Positions 48,205 through 56,238 of a stretch of 64,000 nucleotides of DNA are shown here, one piece after another. Location of the stretch: the NCBI GenBank assembly GCA_030429495.1, contig JAUIFH010000006.1, positions 62,001 to 126,000 on the forward strand. Direction: 5' to 3'. Numbering within the stretch: position 1 is the first letter of the stretch; every line of letters begins with the position of its first letter. A program made the translations under genes and the position numbers. Source of the stretch: Alphaproteobacteria bacterium (GTDB lineage Bacteria > Pseudomonadota > Alphaproteobacteria > Rhodobacterales > Rhodobacteraceae). Under the pieces are notes generated by a model that had not been told where the DNA came from, did not search any database, and saw nothing but the letters and a program-made list of their open reading frames with translations.

Positions 48205-49277
48205 CCGTTCAGGATGGCAAGCCATTGGCGGCGTTGTTCGGACTTCATGTCCTGCGCCGCGATATAAGCGCGGTTGGTTTCCGCGATCCGCCGTGCCGCA
48301 CCGGGATCGGCCACCAGACCGGCGATCGTTTCGCGCCACTCCGCCGGATCGTCGCCAAGAAGACGGCAGGCGCCACATTCCGAATGGGGCGCGGCTGCCG
48401 ACCACCGGGCCGAGGCGATCACGGCCGCGCCGAACTGGTCGTATTCCAGAAGCTTGTTGCGCGATCGGGCGGCGTTGAACCGTGACTCCGTCAGCGGGTA
48501 GAGGCCGATATCAAAGTGCCGGTTGCGCGCCCAGCCGAGATACTGGTCCCAATCCATCGGCTCCGCCACCAGGACGCGGTCGTCCTGCCGCAAAGACCGG
48601 GGAATGCTTTGTTCCCCCGAAAGCGTAACCGTGACCCCGGCATGATCGTCGAGAACCGATGCCAGGATCGGCGCGAGAACGGCGAAGTCGCGCGCATGGC
48701 TGCGCGCGCCGAGATAGGCGATCCGAACCGGCCCCTCGGGTCGCGCGGCAGGCAGCGGACCCGCAGCGGTGGGCCAGGCCGGGCCGATCAGACGGACGGG
48801 CGTGTCGGGCTGTGCCGCCGCATGAGCCGCGGCCAAGCCGGCCGAGGCGACGGCGATCGTGTCCGCGCGCGGCAACAGGCGCCGGGCCGCCCGCGCCTCC
48901 ACCAACGCAAGCTTCGCGCGGTAGTCGAGCGGCAGGCCCGGATCGAACGCCTGTCCGCCGACCGCGTCGTCAGTGAAGTAGACCAGCCGACGAAACGGCG
49001 GCGCCGCGCGCAGGAATGCATCGTGCCGAAAGACGATGAGGACATCGCCGGCAAGGAAAACCGTCGGCGAAAGCCTTTTGACCTCGCCGCGCGCGATTTC
49101 CCCCGCGAATGCCCATGCGAAGTAGATGTCCGCCGTGGGTGAGCCTTGCGACGACAACGCGTTCGCGATGACGGGCAGCCGGTCCGACGGATAGTGCCGC
49201 GCCGCACGCCCTGCTCCGCTGTCAGACGGCGTTCTCGACAAGGCGGTAAGCCTCCAGCCCCTGCTCGATGTCATCAT
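48201..49277 (-). CDS. Glycosyltransferase, GT4-like
   Basis: A 358-residue putative glycosyltransferase. The second half has the GT-B nucleotide-sugar-binding features: VRIAYLGARSHARDFAVLAP, DRVLVAEPMDWDQYLGWARN, then FDIGLYPLTESRFNAARSRN with KLLEYDQFGAAVIAS (the E-x7-E-like acceptor region). No membrane segment. The start at 49277 overlaps the kpsT gene by 56 bases; no convincing later ATG or GTG exists, so the true start may differ slightly. It is transcribed after kpsE-kpsT and probably helps build the exported polysaccharide. Confidence 0.78.
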   Translation of the reverse strand: MMTSSRGWRLTALSRTPSDSGAGRAARHYPSDRLPVIANALSSQGSPTADIYFAWAFAGEIARGEVKRLSPTVFLAGDVLIVFRHDAFLRAAPPFRRLVYFTDDAVGGQAFDPGLPLDYRAKLALVEARAARRLLPRADTIAVASAGLAAAHAAAQPDTPVRLIGPAWPTAAGPLPAARPEGPVRIAYLGARSHARDFAVLAPILASVLDDHAGVTVTLSGEQSIPRSLRQDDRVLVAEPMDWDQYLGWARNRHFDIGLYPLTESRFNAARSRNKLLEYDQFGAAVIASARWSAAAPHSECGACRLLGDDPAEWRETIAGLVADPGAARRIAETNRAYIAAQDMKSEQRRQWLAILNG

Positions 49278-49878
49278 AGAAGTCGATACGCCCCGTGCTC
49301 ATCACCAGCGCGGATTGGCAGAACTCCCTCAGGCTGCCTTCGGAATGCGACACCATGATGAGGTTCGCCGCCGAAAGTTTCGAGCGGAAGATCTCGCGGC
49401 ATTTCTCGCGAAACCGGGCGTCGCCGACGCCGATCACCTCATCGACGAGGTAGCACTGGAAGTCGATGGCCATGCTGACACCGAAGGCCACGCGCGCGCG
49501 CATCCCGTGCGAATAAGTCCGCACCGGCCGGTCGAAATAGCGGCCGATCTCGGCGAAATCCTCGACATAGGCGATCAGGTCGTCGGCATCCGCGCCGTAG
49601 ATGCGGGCAATGAAACGCGCGTTCTGACGGCCGGTCAGGTTGGGATGCAGCCCGCCAATGAAACCGAGGGGCCAACTCGTTCTGCCCGGGCGGATGATCG
49701 TTCCGCGGCTTGGACGGAGGGTTCCCGCGATCAGTTTCAGGAGCGTGGACTTACCGATACCGTTGCGACCGACCACCGCGATGTTGCGGTCCGTCGGCAG
49801 GTCAAGCGTCAGCCCGCTGATCACGGGTTTGAGGACCATCCCGCTTCGGTAACTTTTCCAGACATCGACGAATTGCAT
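49222..49878 (-). CDS. kpsT: Capsule polysaccharide export ATPase KpsT
   Basis: ATPase of the group-2 capsule ABC exporter, 218 residues, typical length. Walker A is GRNGIGKST (residues 37-45), followed by the short HPNLTGRQNARFIARIYG segment of the polysaccharide-export ATPases, the signature-like TYSHGMRARVAFGVSMA and a Walker B variant (QCYLVDEVIGVGD). It starts 9 bases after kpsE and is co-transcribed with it. It pairs with the KpsM permease, encoded on the other strand. Confidence 0.94.
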   Translation of the reverse strand: MQFVDVWKSYRSGMVLKPVISGLTLDLPTDRNIAVVGRNGIGKSTLLKLIAGTLRPSRGTIIRPGRTSWPLGFIGGLHPNLTGRQNARFIARIYGADADDLIAYVEDFAEIGRYFDRPVRTYSHGMRARVAFGVSMAIDFQCYLVDEVIGVGDARFREKCREIFRSKLSAANLIMVSHSEGSLREFCQSALVMSTGRIDFYDDIEQGLEAYRLVENAV

Positions 49879-49887
49879 CGCCGCCCC

Positions 49888-50985
49888 TCACCGGTCGGTC
49901 GCGTTGAGATAGACAAGCGTTCCGACGCACCAGAAGGCAAACATGAAGATGAAGATCGCCACCGACAGCTCCGGTCGCTGGGGATAGAGGCTGCTTTCGG
50001 CAAGCGTCGGCGGAACGTGAACCGAGATATAGCGCGTGCGAAGTTCGGCGTCCGCACGCATCTGCTTTTCGGTTTCCAGCGCGGTGGCGTAGCCGGTCTC
50101 CATGAAGTGTAGTTCGGCCAGAAGCCCCTCGAAATCGGTCATGACCGCAGAGAGCGGCCGCTCGCCGCTATACTGGCGATCCACATCTTCCCGTTCCGCG
50201 GCGATCTGATCGCGGATCGCCTCGATCCGGCGGTCGATATTCTCGATCCGGGAGTCGCCACCGCCGGCGAAATTGGCGATCGTCTGCCGGTCGACAAGTT
50301 CGGAGGCCAGCTGCTGCTGCAATGCCGAGACCACGCCCATCTTGCTGGCCACATCCGATTCCGGGTCCAGGATGTGGTGTTCCAGCCGGAATTCGAGAAT
50401 GGAGGTCCGGGTGTCCTTGAGCCGATCCTCCGCCGCAGCAAGATCGGCGCGGACATATTTCAGTGCCTCCTCGCGTGAGGAGCGGCCAAGTTCATCGAGA
50501 AGCGCGGCGCAGGCGTTCAGGATGTCCTGGGCGATGGATTGAGCGTCCTGTGCCGAAAACGCACGCACCTCCAGATCGATCTTGCCGGTGCTGGAGTCTG
50601 CCGAGACGAACACCATGCGCTGCCAGTAGTCGACCAGATCCTCCATCGTCGCGTCGTCCCCGAGCGCGAACACGATGTCGTCCTCAGAGCGGTTGAACAT
50701 CTCGTAGAAGTCATACTTCTCGGAAAGGACCTCGATGATCGTCTGCGACAGGATGTAGTCCTGAAGCACCTCGGTATCGACGGTCAGCGGGCCGCTGATC
50801 TGGGTGAACGCATTTGTCGGGATGATCGGGCTGATAAGGTCGCCGGTCCGGATCGAAAACGCCGAGTTGGAGTGATACTGGTCCAGGGCGATCTTGTAGA
50901 GATAAGCGCAGGCGGCCGCCGGAATCGCGATTACGAGAGCAAGGAAGCTGAAGGCGATCAGGAACCGCGAAAAGCCTAGACGCAT
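49888..50985 (-). CDS. kpsE: Capsule polysaccharide export inner-membrane protein KpsE/CtrB-like
   Basis: Polysaccharide co-polymerase/export protein of 365 residues, normal for KpsE. Two membrane segments, near residues 8-30 and 335-357, flank a long periplasmic region rich in coiled coil (about 155-300). Segments such as DQYHSNSAFSIRTGD after the first helix and VPPTLAESSLYPQRPE before the second are family features. It connects KpsMT to the outer-membrane channel, whose gene (kpsD or wza type) is not in the window. It is divergent from kpsM. Confidence 0.9.
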   Translation of the reverse strand: MRLGFSRFLIAFSFLALVIAIPAAACAYLYKIALDQYHSNSAFSIRTGDLISPIIPTNAFTQISGPLTVDTEVLQDYILSQTIIEVLSEKYDFYEMFNRSEDDIVFALGDDATMEDLVDYWQRMVFVSADSSTGKIDLEVRAFSAQDAQSIAQDILNACAALLDELGRSSREEALKYVRADLAAAEDRLKDTRTSILEFRLEHHILDPESDVASKMGVVSALQQQLASELVDRQTIANFAGGGDSRIENIDRRIEAIRDQIAAEREDVDRQYSGERPLSAVMTDFEGLLAELHFMETGYATALETEKQMRADAELRTRYISVHVPPTLAESSLYPQRPELSVAIFIFMFAFWCVGTLVYLNATDR

Positions 50986-51047
50986 CCGGAATCAACTCTT
51001 CTTTCTGCGGCACTGGTCGGTTTGGCCTGGGGTCACGGGTGCCATTT

Positions 51048-51077
51048 GACTCGAAGTATTTGGTGCAGCATGATTAA
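51048..51077 (+). promoter_or_regulatory. Candidate sigma-70 promoter for kpsM
   Basis: TTGACT (51048-51053) and ATGATT (51072-51077) with an 18-base spacer; CATGAT one base earlier is an alternative -10. It would leave a leader of about 100 bases before kpsM, containing the 17-bp palindrome. Confidence 0.4.
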
Positions 51078-51129
51078 AGTCAACAAAGTAAGGGCCGCTT
51101 GGCCCTTGCTTCTGTCCGGGTTCGCGGGG

Positions 51130-51146
51130 CGCGGATACAATCCGCG
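51130..51146. promoter_or_regulatory. Palindrome in the kpsM leader
   Basis: CGCGGAT-ACA-ATCCGCG, perfect 7-base arms around a 3-base centre, 35 bases upstream of the kpsM ATG. It could be an operator or an RNA hairpin near the ribosome binding site. Confidence 0.4.
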
Positions 51147-51181
51147 ACAAGAAGGCGATTGTTCAGGGGTGCGCGGCGGCG

Positions 51182-51949
51182 ATGATGCTGAGCAACGTCC
51201 AGACCATCACGGCGCTCATGCTGCGGGAAATGGCCACGCGCTACGGGCGCAGCCCCGGCGGCTATCTGTGGGCGGTGATCGAACCGGTGGCGATGATCGC
51301 ACTTCTGTCGATCATCTTTTCGCTGTTCCTGCGGTCGCCACCGATCGGCGACAGTTTCGCGATGTTCTACGCGACGGGGTTCATCCCCTTCTTCCTGTTC
51401 AACGACGTCGCGGCCAGCACCGGAAACAGCGTCAACTTCAACCGCCCGCTGATGCATTTCCCGGTCGTGACGCCGCTCGATTCCGTGTTCGCTCGGTTCG
51501 TCCTGTCCACGCTGACACTGATCGTCGTTTCGGTCGTGGTTCTCGGCGCGCTCGTCCTATGGTCAGGACAATCGATTCGGGTGAATTTCGTGAGCCTCGG
51601 CGCTTCGATCGGCTCAGCAGCACTGCTCGGCCTCGGGATCGGGGCAACGAACGCCTACCTGTTCTCGTTCTACCCGGTCTGGCGATCCATCTGGGGCATC
51701 GCGAGCCGGCCGCTTGTGATCATCTCCGGCGTCTTCTTCACGTTCGAGACGATGCCCGCCGGGGTCAAAGCCTACCTCTGGTACAACCCCCTGATCCACG
51801 TCATTGGCGAGGCGCGGGTTGCCTTCTTCTATGGCTACGAGGGGGAATATGTGAACCTCTATTACGCCTGCGGCATCGGGATCGGCGCATTCGTGTTCGG
51901 GGCATTCATGCTGATGCGCGGGCGCAGCCGCATTCTGGAAAACGCGTAG
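51182..51949 (+). CDS. kpsM: Capsule polysaccharide export permease KpsM
   Basis: Inner-membrane permease of 255 residues of the ABC-2 type. The N-terminal amphipathic part (LMLREMATRYGRSPGGYLWA) and the segment MLSI-like ALLSIIFSLFLRSPPIG are diagnostic of KpsM/CtrC/BexB. About six membrane helices follow, with VFFTFETMPAG before the last pair. It forms the channel with KpsT. It is the only export gene on the plus strand, so the complex is encoded by two divergent transcripts. An alternative ATG at 51185 is equally possible. Confidence 0.93.
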   Translation: MMLSNVQTITALMLREMATRYGRSPGGYLWAVIEPVAMIALLSIIFSLFLRSPPIGDSFAMFYATGFIPFFLFNDVAASTGNSVNFNRPLMHFPVVTPLDSVFARFVLSTLTLIVVSVVVLGALVLWSGQSIRVNFVSLGASIGSAALLGLGIGATNAYLFSFYPVWRSIWGIASRPLVIISGVFFTFETMPAGVKAYLWYNPLIHVIGEARVAFFYGYEGEYVNLYYACGIGIGAFVFGAFMLMRGRSRILENA

Positions 51950-51999
51950 CACCGGGTGCCGGCTATGACGTACCGGGTTCATGTTGAATCCGAAACGCC

Positions 52000-53259
52000 T
52001 TAACGCCGCGATGCTTGAGCGGTGCCGACAGGTTCGGGTGCGAAGTGCGCGCAGATTCCCCGTATCGCCGCCGCCCGCCCGGCGGCGTTGTAGAACGATC
52101 CCCTGAACTGGATGCCCGATACGGCGCGGAAGAAGATGCGCGCGAAGTCCTGATCCACTGCTTGGGGATCTCGCCAGAAACTGTCGAGCCCGCCCTGATG
52201 CGTCAGGCCGTCGATGCTGTAGATTGCATGGCCCAGCGCGCAGACCGGAACCGCCCGCCGCAAGCCATGCAGGGCAGCGGTCGAATTGACGACGACCATG
52301 CCTGCGGAGTTCACGACATACCAGTCGAGGTCGCCGGACCGGATAACATGAACGCGGTCGGCGATTCCGGCCCGCTCTGCCATCGCGCCGGCCATTCGGA
52401 ACCAATCGACGATGCCGCTGTCGAGCGGGTGGATCTTGAGAACGAGGTGCCGGTCGGCCGGCGCATGCGCGGCAAAGGACGTGATTACATCGGACAGGAA
52501 GTCGGCCATGCGTGGATAGTCCGAGGCCGCCCTGAACTGATAGTCGGCTTCCATCTGCATCGCGACCAGATTGAAGTGGATCGATCCGGCCTCCAGCCGG
52601 GCCCTCAGCGCGGCTTCGTCGCGTCCGCGCCGTTTCATGCGGGCCAGTTCACGCAGCCAGCTCAGATATTCGAGGACCGGCCAGTAGAACTTGTCGGACG
52701 AATAGCGCGGATAGAAAGGGCGCCCGAACACCATCAGCAGGTTGAACGTGACCTCGTGAAAGGCTTCCGTCGCGAAGCCGTGGGAATAGCGCGTCGTCAT
52801 GTCCGGGTCGGACCGCCCCTCCGCAAGCCGCGCGACCCTGGCGCGGTTGCGCGGAAAACGCGAGGCGCAACCCATTCCGTCGGATTGCAGCGTGATCCAG
52901 TCCGGCCGGAGATATCCCAGCTCAACCACCCATGCCCGGATGCCAAGCTGGCGTGCGACGGCCATCGCGGCGCGGTGATAGGGCAACTGGTCTGCGTAGT
53001 AGAGGATGTCGGTGACCGCTTCCCGCAGGACGAAGTCGCGCAGCCATTCCTGCCAGGCAGCGCGGCTGCCGCGATAGGCCTGTGCAGGTCTCGTGCCCCA
53101 GAACACCCGGTCGGCAAGACAGAGATTGATCTTCGCGACCGCATGACCGGACTCGGCCAGCGTGTCGGCCAGTTCGCCCCAGAACCGTGTCGGCGGCCCT
53201 TGCAGGAACAGGAACTTGCGCGGACCGGAGGGCGGGAATATTTCCTCTTTGACGGTCAA
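52000..53259 (-). CDS. kpsS: Capsule biosynthesis protein, KpsS-like (lipid-linker glycosyltransferase family)
   Basis: A 419-residue protein that fits the capsule polysaccharide biosynthesis family of KpsS/LipB. Conserved blocks: FLFLQGPPTRFWGELADTL, AKINLCLADRVFW, the central DYPRMADFLSDVITSF, LVLKIHPLDSG and VVVNSTAALHG. KpsS adds the first beta-Kdo to the phospholipid anchor in E. coli and meningococcus. The start appears to be TTG at 53259: an in-frame TGA lies 9 bases upstream, and GAGGGG is 11 bases before the TTG. It is convergent with kpsM. The KpsC partner is not in the window. Confidence 0.82.
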   Translation of the reverse strand: MTVKEEIFPPSGPRKFLFLQGPPTRFWGELADTLAESGHAVAKINLCLADRVFWGTRPAQAYRGSRAAWQEWLRDFVLREAVTDILYYADQLPYHRAAMAVARQLGIRAWVVELGYLRPDWITLQSDGMGCASRFPRNRARVARLAEGRSDPDMTTRYSHGFATEAFHEVTFNLLMVFGRPFYPRYSSDKFYWPVLEYLSWLRELARMKRRGRDEAALRARLEAGSIHFNLVAMQMEADYQFRAASDYPRMADFLSDVITSFAAHAPADRHLVLKIHPLDSGIVDWFRMAGAMAERAGIADRVHVIRSGDLDWYVVNSAGMVVVNSTAALHGLRRAVPVCALGHAIYSIDGLTHQGGLDSFWRDPQAVDQDFARIFFRAVSGIQFRGSFYNAAGRAAAIRGICAHFAPEPVGTAQASRR

Positions 53260-53369
53260 TGATCACATGGCCCCTCTGCCCAGGTCATTCCACCCTAGGA
53301 CCTTGTCCCTTAGCACGGCAACAAATCTCGCCCGCAAAGACCGGAAATCGCCCGCGCCATCCCGGCCCC

Positions 53370-55901
53370 TCATTCCTGCTTCTGGAACACGCCCCGGCGG
53401 AGGTCCGGACGCACCGCACCACGCCGGACAGATGCCAACGGTTCCCACGGCAGGGCAAGCGGGGCTGTCTCTGCCTCGATCCTGCGCCTGATATCGGCGG
53501 GGTGGCTGTCGGCGGGCATCGTCCGGCCATCGGCATGAGAGCGCAACGCCTCGCCCTGTGCACCAATGTCGAAACCGAAGACCGGCAGCCCCGTCGAAAG
53601 GCATTCATGCACGACGAACGAGTATGTCTCGGGCCAGATCGAGGGGAACAGCCAGCAGGTCACGCCGTATTTCTCGGCCAGCCGGCTGATATCCTTCCGC
53701 GCGAAGGCACCGTGGATGCGGATGCGAGAATCCGCATAGGTCGGGTCCATCTGCCCAATCACGACCAGCCGGAAATCCCCGTCCGTGAACTCGGCCAGCC
53801 GCTTCAGCAGCGCCGCGCCCTTGACATAGCCGATGCCGCCGAGGACCCCGACCACGACCTTGCCCTGCCGCATTGGCCGGACCGGGCGCGGACGCTCGGT
53901 AAGCTCATGCGGCCGGACGACGAGCCGCGGCGCGAGATCCGGCCAGACCCGCAGCACATGGTTCCTGCTGTCGTTCGAGAAGGTGACGATCGTATCGGCG
54001 CGTGTCATGAAGCCGTGCCAGAAATCGCGCCAGCCCTCGATCGACAGGCCGTGCACACCACCGGCACCGAACAGCGCAGCATGGCACTTGGCGCAGGCAA
54101 GCGTGTCCGGAAGGCCGCAATAGGATCGGTCTGCCCCGATCAGGTTATAGGACGGGCAGACAGGGAAATAGTCGTGGAACAGCACGATCAGCCTGTCCCG
54201 CTCCCGCAGGGCATCGCGGACGCTGCGGACAAGGCCGATCGGATCAATGTCGGCGACTAGGCAGGAATATCGGATACAGATCCGTTCGGGGATTCGAAGA
54301 AAGCCCGACAGATCGCCTCTTGCGACGTAGCCGCGCGTTGCTCCGGCGGCGGAATGAACTTCGAGAAGCACGCGCGCCGGATCGTTGTCGCCGCGAAGGA
54401 CGACGGCGCCCTCGCCCGCCTCGACATGTCGGGCGACCTGCTCCGACAACCAGTATTCGGCCCCCCCGCCCAGTGAATGGGCCAGATAGATCGGCACCTC
54501 CTCGCCCCGGTCGATCGCCGCGATGCCGCTTGCGAGGCGCGGGCCGATCAAGGGGTCGGCGCTGCGGAAATGGGTCACGGATTGACGGAACTTCGGATAG
54601 CGCGCGTCGATGAGCGCATTGCTCTCGCTCAAACGCTTGCGTTTTTCCTCGCCAAAGGAACTTCCGCCGCGATGTTCGACGAAAAGCGAACCGAGCCCCA
54701 CATGCACACCGCCAAGCTGGGCAACCTTCTGGCACCAGTCGACTTCTTCGCCGTAGCCGCGGCCGAAGGCGGCGTCGAAGCGGGGAACCTTCCTCAGCCA
54801 GGTGCGGTTCAGCGCCATGCAGAACCCGACGCCTGTCGGCGCCTTGGCCAGAGATTTCCGCCAGTCCAGCTGCCTCAACGCCGTGTCGATGACATCGGCA
54901 GAGCAGGCGACCGCCCCGCCCTGCCCGTCGCCGCCTGGAAGCGTGAATATCTCAGCGTTGTTCGACATCGGCGTGACGCTCGCGATATCGGGGTTGGAAA
55001 GGATCGGCGTCATCAGCCGTTCAAGCCAGTTGGGCGGAACGAAGGCGTCGCTGTTGAGGATGACAGCATGACCCGTCACCATCTCGAGGGCTCTGTTGAC
55101 AGATGCCACGAAGCCAAGATTTTTGCCGTTGGTCAACACGGTCACATTCGGCGTGTCGATGGCGAAACGGTCGAGAATCCCGTTAATTTCCGCGTCAGTC
55201 GAGGCATCGTTTACGATGATCTTCCGGTGCTGTTCAGCGGTATTGCGGGCAAGTCTATCGAGACATTGCTCCACGTCCCCGGCCGAGTTGAACACCGGCA
55301 CGATGATGTCTACGGGATGAGGAATGTCGGGGTAGGCGGCTTTTGCAAAGAGTTCCGCCGCTGCTACAGGCATCGCCGCGACCTGCCCATGACTGGTCAA
55401 AGCGCGTTCCAGCCGGTCACCCGCCGAGACATCGCCGCGGATGAAATAGGCCGCGAGATCGCCGCGGAAGCGAACCGCAAAGGGCAACAGGCGGATCGCC
55501 GCACGCGCCAGGCTGGCGACGCCGGACGCGGGCATCCCAAGCCGTATGAAGGCAAGGTCGGTCTGCCCCGGAAGGCAGTATACAAGCTGCGCGCCCGCCC
55601 GAAGCGACACCGAGAAGCCCGGCGTGGGGTGCGCGCTCGGCACATCCGCACGGACAAGATCAGGGTTGACGGTGAGTTCGTCGAATTCGGTCGAAAGCAC
55701 CAGCTGCGGCGCGTCTACCCAGCCGTCGATCAGAACGCGTCCGCCATCAAGCCGTATCCGGTCGAAGTAGCCAATGCATTGCGTCGCGCCGGCCGGCTGT
55801 ATCGGCTTTCTCAGCAACGAGAAAGTCAGCCTCTCGCGAAAGTAGGCGGAAAGAACGTGATATGCCGCTTTGATGCGTGACACTCGATCCCTCATCAACA
55901 T
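53370..55901 (-). CDS. Bifunctional glycosyltransferase, GT2 plus GT4 domains
   Basis: An 843-residue protein. Residues 1-190 form an N-terminal region of unknown fold (GGRVLIDGWVDAPQLVLS, FSVSLRAGAQLVY). Residues about 197-440 are a GT-A/GT2 domain (VDIIVPVFNSAGDVEQCLDR, VNDAST, ILNSDAFVPPNWL with the DxD equivalent, and YGEEVDWCQK). Residues about 470-830 are a GT-B/GT4 domain (VVVGVLGGIGYVKGAALL, CWLFPSIWPETYSFVVHECL with the E-x7-E motif, GLPVFGFDIG). No membrane segment. It probably adds two sugars of the surface polysaccharide. It lies upstream of kpsS on the same strand, 110 bases apart. Confidence 0.88.
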   Translation of the reverse strand: MLMRDRVSRIKAAYHVLSAYFRERLTFSLLRKPIQPAGATQCIGYFDRIRLDGGRVLIDGWVDAPQLVLSTEFDELTVNPDLVRADVPSAHPTPGFSVSLRAGAQLVYCLPGQTDLAFIRLGMPASGVASLARAAIRLLPFAVRFRGDLAAYFIRGDVSAGDRLERALTSHGQVAAMPVAAAELFAKAAYPDIPHPVDIIVPVFNSAGDVEQCLDRLARNTAEQHRKIIVNDASTDAEINGILDRFAIDTPNVTVLTNGKNLGFVASVNRALEMVTGHAVILNSDAFVPPNWLERLMTPILSNPDIASVTPMSNNAEIFTLPGGDGQGGAVACSADVIDTALRQLDWRKSLAKAPTGVGFCMALNRTWLRKVPRFDAAFGRGYGEEVDWCQKVAQLGGVHVGLGSLFVEHRGGSSFGEEKRKRLSESNALIDARYPKFRQSVTHFRSADPLIGPRLASGIAAIDRGEEVPIYLAHSLGGGAEYWLSEQVARHVEAGEGAVVLRGDNDPARVLLEVHSAAGATRGYVARGDLSGFLRIPERICIRYSCLVADIDPIGLVRSVRDALRERDRLIVLFHDYFPVCPSYNLIGADRSYCGLPDTLACAKCHAALFGAGGVHGLSIEGWRDFWHGFMTRADTIVTFSNDSRNHVLRVWPDLAPRLVVRPHELTERPRPVRPMRQGKVVVGVLGGIGYVKGAALLKRLAEFTDGDFRLVVIGQMDPTYADSRIRIHGAFARKDISRLAEKYGVTCWLFPSIWPETYSFVVHECLSTGLPVFGFDIGAQGEALRSHADGRTMPADSHPADIRRRIEAETAPLALPWEPLASVRRGAVRPDLRRGVFQKQE

Positions 55902-56238
55902 GAAGCGGGAAACAAATCTTACTCAAACTCGTCCAAGTCTCGCCGGCCGAATACACGCCAGCGCAATTCACTCGCCAGTCTCGCACCCAGAGCCGGATCG
56001 GTATCGTCCGGACGGCGGCCCACAAATCCCTCACAGTTCCCTGAAAGCTTGGCCGCGCAGGGTGGACCTGTCAACGTTCGATCTTGCGGTAGGTCACGAT
56101 CTAAGTTCAATTTAAGGTTGTGCGCCAAAAACCGCCGAAGCTCGGCAGGTCCGGCATCGGGACGACGTCGCGGGCCCCCTTGCGAAGGCCCGCGACATTC
56201 CTGATTGGCCAAGGCATCCACACCTTGCCCGGCCGGGA
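55902..56238. other. 337-bp intergenic region between the glycosyltransferase and the RTX peroxidase
   Basis: No gene recognised. It holds a terminator-like hairpin near 56167-56196 for the peroxidase gene and must contain the promoter of the glycosyltransferase transcript. Short AT-rich stretch around 56100-56115. Confidence 0.6.
56167..56196 (-). terminator. Stem-loop downstream of the RTX peroxidase gene
   Basis: Perfect 10-base stem GTCGCGGGCC / GGCCCGCGAC with a 10-base loop, starting 43 bases after the peroxidase stop codon on the minus strand. No T-run. Confidence 0.55.
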
